Numbered from the stretch's first letter, positions 22,501-34,466 are shown. The stretch is 64,000 bases of DNA from Symbiodinium natans (GCA_905221605.1 CAJNDS010002712.1:1052501-1116500), one strand, 5' to 3'. Notes: a model not told the origin generated them from the sequence alone. Made by a program: numbers and translations.

Positions 22501-25500
22501 TTCAGCTCAGGAGAGGTTTTGCAAACGCGTTTGTAGTGGTTTTGGGGGTTGACGTGGTTGTCCCTGCATGTGTAAACCACTTTGAACATAGGTCCAGGGG
22601 GGTACACCCATTCGTTTTACAGGGGCTAGGACGGCTAGGAGGGTGGGGGTCCCCTCCCCTGCCCGTGCAAAGGTAGCTGCATTTAGCCGGGGTCATGTTA
22701 TGCAGGTGTTCGGCACTGAGTTGTGTCTCCCTCTCTCTGTGTTGTTTCGTCTCTGTGTTTCTGTATCTCTGCGTCGCTGTGTCTCGGTGTTTCTGAGTCT
22801 CTGTGTTGTGACTCTGTGTTTCTGCGTCCCCTGCGGTTGTCGGTGGTTGTTGCTGTGTGTTGTTTGTTGTTTTGTTGGCTTTTGGATTGTTGTTCCTGTT
22901 GCTGTTGACGTTGACGCTGTTGCTGCTGTTGCGAACGAACATCAACATCCCATAACGATGGGAATTAGGCCAAGACGTTCCCTCTGCAGGACCTGACAAC
23001 CATGGTTTGGGCTTGTGCCACCATGGACTACTGCTGCGACAGCTTCTGGGAACGATGCAGCCACGAGCTCCGCGCCTTGGCAAAGCGGACGCCGCTGCGG
23101 CCACAGCATCTCTCCAATACAGTTTGGTCTGTGGCCGCTGGCTCTGCACCAAGCATGTTGTGTTTCAGGAGTTGCTTTCCTAGCAGATCAGTTTTGAGAG
23201 CATGAGCTTCTAATCACCTGAGATGGAAGACCAGGCCACCCTGAAGCTAGCCGACCAGCCTTGGTTGGACTTTGCCTGCTCATCCCTTCCACTACGCATC
23301 AACGAGTTCAAGCCACAAGAGCTGGCAAACTTCATCTGGTCTCAGGCTGTGATCACGTTCGACAGCCCTGTGATCACCAGCATTGTCCAGAGAGCAGAGG
23401 GAATCATAAATGAGTTCAGCTGCCAAAGTCTCGCGAACTTCGTTTGGGCGTACGCCAAGCTTGGCTACCAGGGCGAAGACACGATATCTTTGTTTCAATC
23501 GGCTGCGTTAGGCAAGATCCACAGGCTGTCGGAGCAGGACTTGTCAACAACGTTATGGGCATTCAGCACGATGCAGCACCGAGACGACCACTTCCTGGAT
23601 TCATTCAAGGCAGCCTTGTGGACAAAGCTTCGGGAGCAGCCTTTAAAGGCGCAACATGCATCCAACATCCTTTGGGCAATGGCGTCCGTGTATTTTCAAG
23701 ACGCACCTCTCTTAAATACCATGGCATGGAGTGTGAAGCAGTCGATTGCAAGCTTCAGTCCCCAGGATCTGTCATGTAGTATCTGGGCGTTGGCCACTGT
23801 GGTGTACTCGGATCAGGAGCTCACGGATTTGGTCGCACATGCAGCTGCAGATCAAATGCCAAGTTTTGATCCCCAAAGCGTCGGCAATGCTGCGTGGGGA
23901 GCAGCTTACTTGCGTACGTCCGTCAGATCGCTGTACACGGCCCTCTCGCACAGAATCGAGAATGCCAGCTGCCTGGTATCATACAACGACAAAGTGCTAG
24001 CCATGATCGTGCGGGCCTTCTTGCTGGCAGGTGAAGTCTCTTCTGCATGGAAGCTCTTCGAGAATCTGCAGCATTTAAATCTCAATCCGGGAATTACTGC
24101 ACTTGGTGCTTGGCTGCATCACTACCGGCACGTGCAGCCATCTATCGAAAGGGAGATGCAGGTCATGGACGTCATGTCGAGATTTCAACCCTGCAGGTAC
24201 ATCCAGCAGGCCATTCTGAACTCATGCGCTTTGCGACTTGCTCATGCCGGGCACTGCTGCGAAAGCGAATCCTTAGCGCGTAAGTTGATGAACGCCGATG
24301 CCGGCAGCATCGTCACTCAGGCAGTGCTGACCAAAGTTTCAAGCCAACCGAATTTGCCCCCACAGCTGGCATTACCCCAGTGGACGATGCCAACAAAAGT
24401 CAGGGGACACTCTGGCATAGACTATGACAAGCAGTGCAGGCTGCTTCAGCACGTTCTGTGCACGGCGCAGGCAGAGGATCCATTGTCTGTTGTAAGCACC
24501 ATTGAGAATTTCTCAGTTGATGGAAATGGGTGGTTGAAGATCGCAGGTGGTGGAAAGGGCGTTGTCCTTGATGACCTTGTCACCAAGCTCGCTCCACAAC
24601 CGGTTGAGCTGATATTAGAGTTCGGATGCTTTGTTGGGTACTCATGCACAAGGATGGCGAACTTATTAACTCCGGGAGTTGGCAAGGTGGTCTCCGTAGA
24701 AGTGGATCCGATACACGCATGCATTGCCCGAAACGTAGTTGAGTTTGCAGGTGTGGCGGACAGGGTGTCGATTTGCATCGGATACAGCGAGGATGTGATC
24801 CCACACTTGAAAGAATCATGCGAGGCATGTGGTGCCGCAGTGGCCGCAGATGCCGTCTTCTTCGATCAGCGTGGAACTCGATTCCACACTGATCTACACA
24901 TGTTGGATTCTCATGCTTTGATGAAGGATCGATGTGTTGTTTGCGCCGATAACGTGTTGAAGCCTGGGGCTCCGCATTTTCTCTGGTATTTACAGAACAG
25001 CCCGATTTACGACCTAACAGTTGTGTCGCTCCGTGAGTTTGCAGCGGATCGGATCGAAGACTGGATGGCCATTGGGCAGTACCACCCTGGCCGATCTCCT
25101 GAGAGTCCTGCCATGCCCGACCCGCCCAAGTCGTTGGACATGGTCGCTTTCCTGACAGACAAAGCTCGGGCAAGCAGTTGCAATGCTGATGGGCCTTGTG
25201 AGGTTGATGAGGATGCCTGGGCTCGACACGCGCAGGCAATTCGCCTTGCCTATGAGACAGTTGGGATCGCGCCGCGCATTGTGTACGTCCAGAGGCAGAA
25301 CGGCCACCCATTTGTACAGTGGTAGCGGCTGGTAGCGATGCATGACGCAAGGTTCCACAAGAAACCGACCTTTGCGGCCGCGGCATGCCTCGCTTCGAGA
25401 GAAAGATTGAATTGCTTGAGGCGTCCATGCCTGGCCGAAGGCCGAGGGCGCGGCGTCAGGAGCATCTGCTAAGCCACTTTGTTCAAAAGCTTCTCGCCCT

Positions 25501-27546
25501 TGCCGTCTTAGAGCCTCTGCCGTGCTGCCTGGACGCCTCCCGCTTGATTCTAGCCAAGCACTGCACATGCGGCGGCTTCCCTTTTAGCTGCCTTAGCTCC
25601 ACTCGGCAAGGGCTATCGAGGTCTTCAGAGTCCCATGTCGCGTCCCGGAAATCCTTTACATTTGCGAGCACTGCTGATGTGCATTGCCTCTCAATCGTCT
25701 TGCCTCGTGTCTTCCGTGTCTTCCGGGTTTGGTAGTGCCTGACAGTCTGACACCATACATTGACACACTAGGTGACATGAGCCTCAAAGGCTGCACAAGC
25801 GCTTGCAGAGTGATAGATCTCCTTTGACGCAGGCCTACAACACAGCCTACAGTTTGGATGTGCATACGTGGACCTGGAGAAGCTTGCGGAACAGCCACGA
25901 GCTGAGAGCAGTGCTCGTGGAGTTTTTTGACGGGCGCCGCGTGCCAGCGCCCTGCGAGCAGGCAGTGTTGCCAAGTTTCAGGGCGGCCAACTGCACCTAT
26001 AGTGAGTGTTCCCCTGCAGTAGCCAGGGCTTGAAGCTAGACGACTTGCCGCCCAAGGTTCGGATCAGTGCCCCACGCCTCGCTACTTCGCGTCCTCCTTC
26101 GAGGCTAGAGTTAGGAACCGCCTAGCCGAGTCTAGCTGATTGGCGGTGCGCCCATGCTGGGCGCACCAAAAGACGGCACGATGAGTCCGACACAAATCAT
26201 GTAAATGAGCACATGTCGGCTTTGTCAAAAGCAGTCCTGCCGCCAGTTCAACGGCGCGCTATATGCGTGGGGTGGTCGCTGCAATCAGTGGCCTGGTCGA
26301 AGTAGCGATGAGCGCTCAGAACATTTTACCCAAGGTCTTCCGAGTGTAGGAAGAAACGCGGGAGCACCATGGAGCCAGTGACGTTATGCTCTTTTCATGT
26401 AGGTTTGGTGATGGCGAGCCTGGACACGGCCCTAACCCCGGGCACATGCGTTGGCGGCAGGAATAGTTATTGCGATGACCTTTGGCGTCTTGATCGCTCC
26501 CGAGCACATCAGGACACCACAGCCACGGCTTTTGTCGAGACAGTCACTTCTAGGTCCTTGTACCCCCTCCCAACTCACGATGCCATCCCCCTCTGGCCGA
26601 TGTATAAATCTAATACGACTCAGGGGGGCAGTTCTGAAGTAAGGGGAAATGGAGTCTCGTTTTCAGGATGTCATCCACACCGACAGGGTCCCAGCCACAG
26701 GCAGCCTTCCGCCGGCAAAGTTCGCAGCGCTTCTTGGCTTCGGCAAGCCTTGAACACGTGAAAAGCCATTCCGAGATTGGCTTTGACGGGTTTTGCTGTA
26801 CATGTCACGTGCCAGGTGCTTTGTGTTGAAGGTGAAGTTGATCGTCGAGTGGGCAGGTTGTGTCAAGTCGTCGATGCCCGATGCCGAAGTACACCTATTA
26901 TCACCTACTGCACCTAGAGGCTTGCTGTTCTTGCCTTCCTGCTATGTCCCAGCGTTGCCCACAAAGCTACTGCAGCCCAACATGATGTGAATTCATCTAA
27001 AGCATGCGGCCCAGGACACTGACGAACTGATGCTAGGCTGCACGAAATTTTGGAACTTTGGAACAGGCCCATGTTTGCTGGAGTTGGGGTCTCATTCCCA
27101 GTGTGCCCTTCCTCCAACCCGACACCTCCCTGAAACCCAATTTCAAAGCATGCTCTCCGGATTCTGAAGCTCTTTGTGCAATCAGGTGATGACCGCTTTG
27201 CGGTACTCTTTGGCGGCGGCCAGTGGCAAACTGGGGGACGCTTCCAGTCGGACCGCCGAAAAAGTGCTTCAGCAGGGTCCCAGGATTGGATTTGCAGAGT
27301 CACCCTAAGCCCTAAACCCTCATCCCTGTCGGATTCCTCCTGAGCGGTTCGTCCAGCTACGTGGGTGCTAAAAAAACCCTAAACCCTTTTGACAAAACTG
27401 ACGGACTCCAGCTGCAAAAAGGGGTCGGAAGATGTTGGAAGTGTGCGGAAGAGAGTCAGGACGCCGACACCTACTCACTGGATTTGGAGACATTTCTCTG
27501 GACGAAGCTCGCAACGTTTGGCCCGGAGCCGACGTGGCCTGCCTCG
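19560..27546 (+). CDS. Multi-exon kelch-repeat protein (partial), host of a nested gene
   Basis: Pieced together by frame and motif continuity. (1) Exon ending at 19758, start uncertain, with GRLCTVGGGCYSL. (2) 20266-20344, with VYVFDTARRSW. (3) 20452-20543, with GDKWVFWCGGYYGQ. (4) 25833-25974, with AYNTAYSLDVHTWTW and VPAPCEQAVLPS. (5) 27186-27250, with DDRFAVLFGGGQW. (6) 27460-27546, with DADTYSLDLETFLWTKL. Joined in this order they keep one frame and recreate kelch blades: Gly-Gly, then Tyr and Asp-Leu/Val, then Trp, then Gly-x-x-Pro. Donors used are GC (19759), GA (20345), GC (20544), GT (25975) and GA (27251); all acceptors end in AG. Intron 20544-25832 (5.3 kb) contains the OPR-COMT gene. 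Both ends are incomplete. A further kelch-like piece (VGGRNSYCDDLWRLDRS, 26450-26500) lies inside the fourth intron, and YAPGLDDLSYIDIQ (31096-31140) may be a later exon. Kelch propellers usually mediate protein binding; the partner is unknown. Confidence 0.65.
20627..20752 (+). repeat. Perfect heptamer tandem array, 18 copies of CTTATAG
   Basis: Eighteen uninterrupted, identical copies of CTTATAG (126 bp). It sits inside the large kelch-gene intron, 84 bp after its donor site and upstream of the nested OPR-COMT gene. The lack of any mismatch suggests recent expansion or active homogenisation. The unit is the same length as the telomere-type heptamer but unrelated to it in sequence. Confidence 0.97.
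21590..25325 (+). CDS. OPR/RAP-like repeat protein fused to PPR-like segment and catechol-O-methyltransferase domain
   Basis: Three exons fit one frame: exon 1 to 22510, exon 2 22990-23133, exon 3 23235-25325 (TAG). Introns are 479 bp (GA donor) and 101 bp (GC donor). The first ATG is at 21590, but the frame is open from 21464, so an upstream exon or splice-leader acceptor is possible. From that ATG the product is about 1,051 residues. Residues about 75-590 carry some 13 helical repeats of 36-38 residues with the signature Q(D/E)LxNxxWAxA (for example QELSNLLWSFSTM, QSLANFVWAYAKL), as in OPR/RAP-type organellar RNA-binding proteins. Residues about 605-640 look like a PPR unit. Residues about 749-1051 match catechol O-methyltransferase: LEFGCFVGYS (about 816-825), SVEVDP (Glu 844, SAM ribose), VFFDQ (Asp 899) and ADNV (Asp 927, Asn 928). 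The 28-residue spacing of the two Asp equals that of the rat COMT metal ligands Asp141/Asp169. The Lys of the DHWK motif is not conserved. Cellular location was not determined. Confidence 0.8.
22511..22989 (+). other. Intron 1 of the OPR-COMT gene, with degenerate CTGTGTYT repeats
   Basis: Splicing CAG|GAGAGG to CTCTGCAG|GAC keeps the frame and restores the repeat motif SSAQ-DLTTMVWA. The intron body (about 22,715-22,930) is a degenerate pyrimidine-rich TCTGTGTTTCTG-type repeat followed by GTTGTTG-type units. Reading through the intron would terminate at 22550-22552. Confidence 0.7.
23134..23234 (+). other. Intron 2 of the OPR-COMT gene (101 bp)
   Basis: Donor GTG|GCCGCTGG and acceptor GACCAG|GCCACC join to WSV-ATLKLADQPWLDFA. 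This matches another repeat of the same protein (WALATVVYSDQELTDLVA) position by position and gives the normal repeat length. The unspliced frame stops at 23203-23205, and the downstream frame has a stop at 23211-23213, so an intron is required. Confidence 0.7.
27301..27392 (-). repeat. Interstitial CCCTAAA repeat remnants
   Basis: Short CCCTAAG/CCCTAAACCCT runs at 27303-27322 and 27376-27388, in the intron between the last two kelch exons. Confidence 0.6.
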
Positions 27547-28515
27547 GAATGAGGTTTAAAAATCACATGGTTTAACATGTCAGGTGTTCAAGATCCGAAC
27601 TATCCCGAAGCTTATTGAGAGTTCATTGGGCCAACCTCCGCCCTTCTTTCCGGGGTGGAAGCCATCTGTCCTTTGGATGTGTCTCGCTCCTTTACTGCCC
27701 CTCTAATCACAGAGAGTCCAGCATTTGGGTCGAACATCCAGCGCAGAGGCTTAGGCGACCCTGTGCTCTGGCGTCTGAGGCCACGTCTTCAACATTCCGC
27801 CCTAAATTTGGGCGGCAATCTTGTGGCTCGGCTCTGCGTCTGCTAAACACACTTCTGCCCGGGAGCAGAACTGGCTTGCCCACAAGTAGGCAGTAGGCAC
27901 TTAAGCAGCCTGCAAGAAAAGGACATTGAGTCCTTTGAAGAAGCTTAGACGGACTCCTTCCGATTTCAAGGTCTTGATACTGGGAGGCTATGAACCTCGC
28001 CAGCGGCGTGGCGTGGCCTTTCAAGTGGATGCGCTGTTACCCACCTTACAAACCCTGCTTACTCAAAGCTACAATAAGGGGCCATGCTGAGTGAGGAGAA
28101 GGTTGAAGAGGGAAGCAACAGGGATCCTGCAGACTTCCCGAGCTTCATGTGCAGCGCAGCATTGTAACATTAGATTGTTACTGATATGTAAGTTTTACTC
28201 TTTGTAATATTCTATTGCTATAGTCTTATACTAGTGCCTACATTGTCATGTATCTAACGCTAGGTCTGGCAGTCAAAATTTGCAGCCTCATGAGGATATC
28301 TGGGATTGGAGAGCGCGTCTGTCCTGAACGTCCGCAGCCTGCAGTGGATGAAGCTTAACTCAGGCCCATTTCGGTAGTGAAACCACAGGGACCGCAGACT
28401 GCTGCGTGTGTCTGCATTAGACCATTCACAAGCTCCGTTATGCCGACATGTTTTGCAGGATCTAGTTTTCTCAGGCCTCGCGAGAGACATACAGAGGCCA
28501 TCTGGGAGTGTTACT

Positions 28516-28664
28516 GTTTAGGATTTTAGGGTTTGAGGGTTTCCTGACCATTCCCTGCCTGCCAACTCCCCAAGCCCGGATGCAAAAAAGGGTTTCAGGG
28601 TTTTAGGGTATAGGGTTTCAGATTTGTTTAGAGTTTTAGGGTTGTTTAGGGTTTTAGGGTTTTA
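28516..28664 (+). repeat. Interstitial TTTAGGG-like repeats
   Basis: Two clusters of TTTTAGGG, TTTAGGG and TTGAGGG units (28516-28542 and about 28590-28664), several extended to GTTTTAGGG octamers, with unique sequence between them. Confidence 0.8.
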
Positions 28665-31600
28665 GGCAAGATGTCATCGGGCGTCCCATGCGAGAAGAAC
28701 GCAGGAGATCCTTAGCGAAGAAGCTAGTTATCAATCGACTGCAGAAAACAAAGAAATCACCGCCTTTGCTGTCTGTGGCGTTGGCAGTATAAATTCTACG
28801 CAGCTTGTGGATCCACAACCAGCAAAGGGCAACTTTGAAATACATTAACCGGTCAGACACTTAAGGCCTTTCTTGTACAATGCTGTGTTCGGCTTGCGTG
28901 CGCTTGGGAAGTTCGTTAATCGTATGCAGAAAGACGGTTACCTGCTTCCTAAGCGTAGCTGGGAATTCCGATTCATGAACCCACGAAGACGGGACGCTAT
29001 TCCGATAGCGAAGAGGCAAAGTCGGAGACTCCATCTTGGCTGTGTTGGCTTGTGCGATCCAGCCGGTTTGCGCCACAAATTCCAGATATATTTCCAGCAC
29101 TGATACACGCGACTGCGTTTGCTTCCTTGACTGAAACATGAAAAACCTTTGCAGTACCCACAGCAAGCGCGGGCCCATCAAGCAATCGTCGAATTCCGCA
29201 AAGGTTGGGCACACGTCTGTTTCTGTATTCCCCCCAAGTCACAGATGAGGTCAGTTTGTCCTTGTCCACCCAACCCTAGCCAAACCCATGGAAAGCGCAT
29301 TGGACAGGGTTTTGGGGTTCAGGTTTGCTGCCATGCAGGCCCCATCCTGCAGGTTGGTTGCGCCGTGAAGGCCCGAGTTTCGTGAGGTTCTTGGTGGCGA
29401 GCGGGCTGTGGACCACAAAGGAATGCGGGTATTGTTGCGGGCGCGGAATGTTGCACATCCCTCTTGCTAATCGCAAGGTTTACAACTCTTTCCCGGAGGT
29501 CCGAAATGGGGATGGCGCAGTCTACGATGCAACGGTTCTGGGTGGACCGGTGCAGCCTGGACCTTAGCATCGCTTGACTCGGATCGTTTCCGGGCTGTCC
29601 TGAAACAAAGGGTCGGTTCCAGTTCGGTTCAGTTGAGGATGTAGTAACACCCACGTGGGCTACGACGTGCTTCTACTGCACGCAACGAAGCAATCGTGCG
29701 GATACGTTTCCATCCACTAGAGAAGGCTATTCTGCTTAACCCGAGATCTTCAGTCTCAAAGACTCAGAGTGAAAGAAGCAAGACCTCGTACAGCTCACCA
29801 GGCTGCCTCGACGCGAGGTGCAGGGCTGGCGCGTGCGCGTCGGGGACTTGGATCAGGGTTGGGATCAGGTTCGGGGCGGTACAGAGCCGCGCTTGTCCCT
29901 TTGCACTTCCGTCAGCATCGAAAACATAAATACAATGGTTTAGACTACGCAAGAAGCCACAAAGCCTCTAAACTCGCTTCTTAAAGTCCTTGGCACTGGG
30001 TCGTATGCGCTTTGCCGTATTTTGACGTTGTTGAACTTAACGTGGCATTTTAGGCCCGAAGGCAACCGCAGAAACCTGAGAATCATTGGCAATTCTATTC
30101 ATACAGATTCTTATTCTCAACTGCAGTTCACAGTTTGCAATGAGACCCTTGTCGACAGTCCTACCTCCTGCTTCAAGTTCCAGAAAAATGACATTCCAGG
30201 ACCATGAGGACAACGTCCGAGTCGTTGCCGCCGATCAACTGACAAAGGCACTTAACTCTGAGTCCCTTTCTCACATAGTCCTACATACATACATATATAC
30301 ATATATATATGTATGTATGTGTGTATGTATACACACATATTTTTGTGTATGTAACATCATATACACATGAGGCTTATGTTCCATGCCCATTATCCCGCGT
30401 CTTGATGTCCGATGTAACTTTTCACTCACGCGCTGGACATGTGCCTTGCATGTCAATGTCACTTTGGAAGCAGATTGGGTGCCTTGCCTGTTCTGCAAGG
30501 ATTGATGAGTTATGAGGTGCAGGTTGCCCCAAGATCTCACGCCAAAGTCGGCTGAAACGGAGAGTGGGGATGATGGTGGAAGATGGAGGATAAAATGAAC
30601 ACAAGCCCGCCTTCAGTTCTTTGCCGGAGGTCTCAGCCCCGAGCCGCAACAACTCGGACACTGCCGAGGATTCATGTCTTTTCAAAGCCGGCGGGGGTAG
30701 ATTGTGGATACTTCTATCCTTGCACAGCAGAAGGGCCACGCAGCAACTTTTTGCTTGCTTCTTCTTTCTGGTCCACCATTCTCAAGCAAACCTGCTGATC
30801 TGTCAGAATGATGGGGTGAATGAAGCTGGAGCAGGACACTGCGGAGCGGGATTTGAATCTGCCACTTGGCTAGGATTGCTGCGACACCAAGCTGCAAGCA
30901 CTTCTCTTCAGGTTCACTGCGCTATACCCAGCATTAGGCGCCACGTCGCCACTGCCGACGATACTTGTAGGATCGCGGTTCATGCCACGAGTGTACGTGC
31001 AGTTAAAGTGTACCATACGCTCATGCGCATGGTGTTTTTCGTCTTTACTGCCCAGCAGGTTGAGTGATCTTCCCGTGCCGCATTATGCCGGGCACAGGTA
31101 TGCTCCCGGGCTGGATGACTTGTCCTACATCGACATTCAGGAGTATCTGGGAGTAGGGATTAGGAGCTTGCAGGTTGAAGCTATCCACGGCTCATGGTCC
31201 ATCCCTTGATGCCCAGAGGACGGTGATAGCTGGATGTCCGGCCAATTTCCATGCCGACGGGCAGGCCGCCTGCTACAGAAACTGAAAAATAGGTCGGCTA
31301 GGAGCCGGCAGACGGAATCTGAGCCACCCTTAAGCAGAGCTAAGCCCCTCGCCCGCAGCTTGCTTGGCCTCGTCTTTGCTCAGCTTGTGAAAGGGCAAAC
31401 GGCGGTCTGTCAAAACGGCTCATGGCCTGCTTGAAGCGAGTAGTTCTTTTCGTCACACATACTCCCAAAGCACGTCATGGCAAGCTGCTTCTGTTGAGAC
31501 TTCCAGGGACTTGGTTCTCAGAACCTTCACAGCAACACGCAGTGCCAGCAGCTCCATGGCTAGCGAATTCACGTGCGTGCTTTGAAGCAACATGCACCTC

Positions 31601-34466
31601 CAATGCAAGTCGCACAAACCACGATCTTTCAACGCATTTCCAGAAGTTTTTCTCAAGTCCAAAGGCAAGGAATCTAAACCCAACACCGTCGTCTTCCGAA
31701 TATAGAGCGATTTATAGCATTCTGCGAGAGGCATGGCAGTGGCTCCCACCACAGCCCGCGGCTGCCACTCCTTCTTCCTGTTTGGAGGGGCGCAGACTCA
31801 TGGCCAGAGGGAGAATTGTCATGTTGCGCATCTTTCTGGCTAACCAAGAGGTTGGATGGCTGTGGCTAAAGTAGCCTTGCGGTTGTTGTTGTTGAGGATT
31901 GTTATTCTCGGCGGTTCTTCGTTGTTCTTGTTGAACCCATCCATACGTTGGATTCCTGCAGGCCCTTGCTGCAGCATAGGCTGTGCTGAAACACAGCTGA
32001 AAAAATTCTGTGATGTTCGGCCCAAGGCTCCTATCCAGGGCAATTATGGAGGGCTTTTTGCTGGGCAGTGGTAGGTCCAGGTCCATCAGCATGCACACAC
32101 GAAAGCCCAACTGTCATGCCGGTATGAGCTGACCGAACCACTCTCTGCGGCCTCCAAGGTACGTGCATCAGGCCACCTCTGCCGTTTGCCTTGCCCAATG
32201 TTGAGGGCCTTGCGACCATTTACACGTGCTGATCCTTTAAGGCTGATACCAGCACTGGAGAGAATTGGAGAGACATGGCAGAAAGTCAATGATGGTTGCA
32301 CGGTTTCCGCCGTGTTTCGTCTCCTTCGGACGCGGCCAGGAGTGGTATTCCGACGTCTTCGAGTGCTCGTTGGACGCTGGCGGTTACGGCTGAGAAAAAG
32401 CAGATCCGCTCAGTTTCACCCATGTGGTGACCCCTGTCATTCAACTACGATGATTGACCTCGCACGTGTCCAACCCTGAAGGCTTAGAGTGATTGCAGTG
32501 TTCATTGACTAGGCATATTGCGGGGCCACGAGCCGTGCAGACTCGTCCGCCTCTGCAGTCCGAACAGAATCTTGTCGCACCACAGGGCCATAGGGGCTGC
32601 ACATGACTCATGACTCATAGGATATTGAAAAAAGGTGGCCCAGATGTTGCAAGAAACGTTCGCCAGCTGCCGGATCAAAAAAGGTCGCATGCTTCCAGCA
32701 GCTGTCACACATTGACTTTTCACTTTGTCTATGACTGTGTAGTTGCGACCGCCAAGATTCTTGCACCTCTCCCAAGTACAAGTCGTTGACTTACCATTGT
32801 TGCTTTGCTGCTTTGAATCTCCAACTACCCAGCTCCCTCCTTCCGGAACTCCCGGGAATCAATGCCTCAAGCCCGTGAGGCGATCAGATCTGTCACAGGT
32901 GTCAGCTCGGAAGAGTTTACCGAGCTCTGGCAGGACATCTGGTCTTCTTTAGGACGTATTGAGCTGTTTTGCACATGGGGAGCTTTGACTGCAAAGTATT
33001 GTGCCCCCAAGTTAGATACCAGTCATGCTGGGCTTCGTGCTAAAAGTGAAAGGCCACAGGATGCAGGCTAAGCTGTGAGTAGATCGCATCTCATCCGCAG
33101 AGGATCTTATAGGAAGGCGCGATCATTCCGATCATTGGACTCGAGAACACTTGACTCTGCGGTTAGCTCTGCTCAGACGAGAATCAGGCAGCAGCATTTC
33201 AGGTTGGGAAATGGGGTTCCAGCTAAGTTAGCTACATAGTTCTTCTCCCGCATCCCAAACCGACATGACATGATGAGGGGCTGCCGACGTCAAGTCGTGC
33301 CCGAAGCCCGTTCCCCACCATTCAACACCTGTAGCCCTGAGATTGTCACCCACTCACGTGGATTCATGCCTTAAGGTATGCAAAGGGCCCGTGGCACGCA
33401 TGATGAGGCGCTTCTACCATGCCTGTTTGTTTACTTCTGCCCTCTGCCCAATCGCGTTGGAAGCCTCGAGACATGGCTTCCTGAGCGCCGGCCATGCTCA
33501 CTTCAGCCTTGGAGCAGGCGGGCTCCGGGAAACTGTGGGAGGATGGGCTCCTAGACCCTCCTCCCTCCTCCCTCCTCCTCCCCCCCCCCCATGTCCCTGT
33601 ACGACGACACGGAAGCGAGATACCCGGAGCGTTAACTGCCATTTATCAAGGCCTAGGTCGAGGCATGTGTGTTGAGCAATGTCATGATCTGGCTTTAATG
33701 GGCACAAGGAGATGAGGTTTCAGGCCGTTGACATGGACCCCAGAGAGGATTCCAAGGCCGTTGCACAAAGCTGAGGGTGTCGGGTCTGCCTCCCTGCTGC
33801 AGGACTCCCGAAATCAACTGCTAGATCAACTGTCCAAGTCTCAGCGAGCGCGGTGCGTTCCACTGCATCTCGGCAGGAGAGCTTGGGAGCATGAGGTGGG
33901 TCATGAGTTGTCTATGTTGTCTCTAAAAGGAACTGATGAAGGACAGCCCATAAGCACACACTTGGAAACCTAAAGTGTCTGATGCAGGGTCCATGAATTC
34001 ACATGGGATCTGGCTTCAGAGTACGGCCTGCAAGCCATATCCTACAGAATTCTTGGAGGCTTCTTGGCCTACGCTATCTTGAGACAGAATGATGTCCCAA
34101 AGCAAGCTGACAAGTATGCAGGAAGCATCAGGAAGCCGCAAGTGGCAAGCCGTCAAGAACCCGTATGGCTCTTCAGGGACAGGGCTGAGAAAGCTCGCCA
34201 AGGTTAAAAAGTGGGCAGGGGATCACCGCGCGCGCAAATCCATCATTGCAGCGCCTGGTCCTGCAAGACAGCTTCAGCTGCACCACTGGAGATGCGTTCC
34301 ACATCACTACCAGTAGTGGCCAGAGCATTCCTTGGACAGTCGCTTCACTGTTGCAGCAGGGGGAGCACCGCCTCTTTTGACCCAGTTTGCAAGAAGCCCA
34401 ACATTAGTGAAGATTTTTCTGGGGTCCCCTTAGCACAGATCAGCTGCCACAGCTTCTGTGGGCATG

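Noticed and set aside
22510-22552. Stop at 22550 as the true end of a 347-residue OPR protein
   Set aside because: The last 13 codons lose the repeat pattern, while splicing to 22990 restores it precisely, so the stop lies inside an intron.
24580-25568. Minus-strand frames of 282 and 184 codons
   Set aside because: They lie antisense to the OPR-COMT exon and have no family resemblance, so they are shadows of the real gene.
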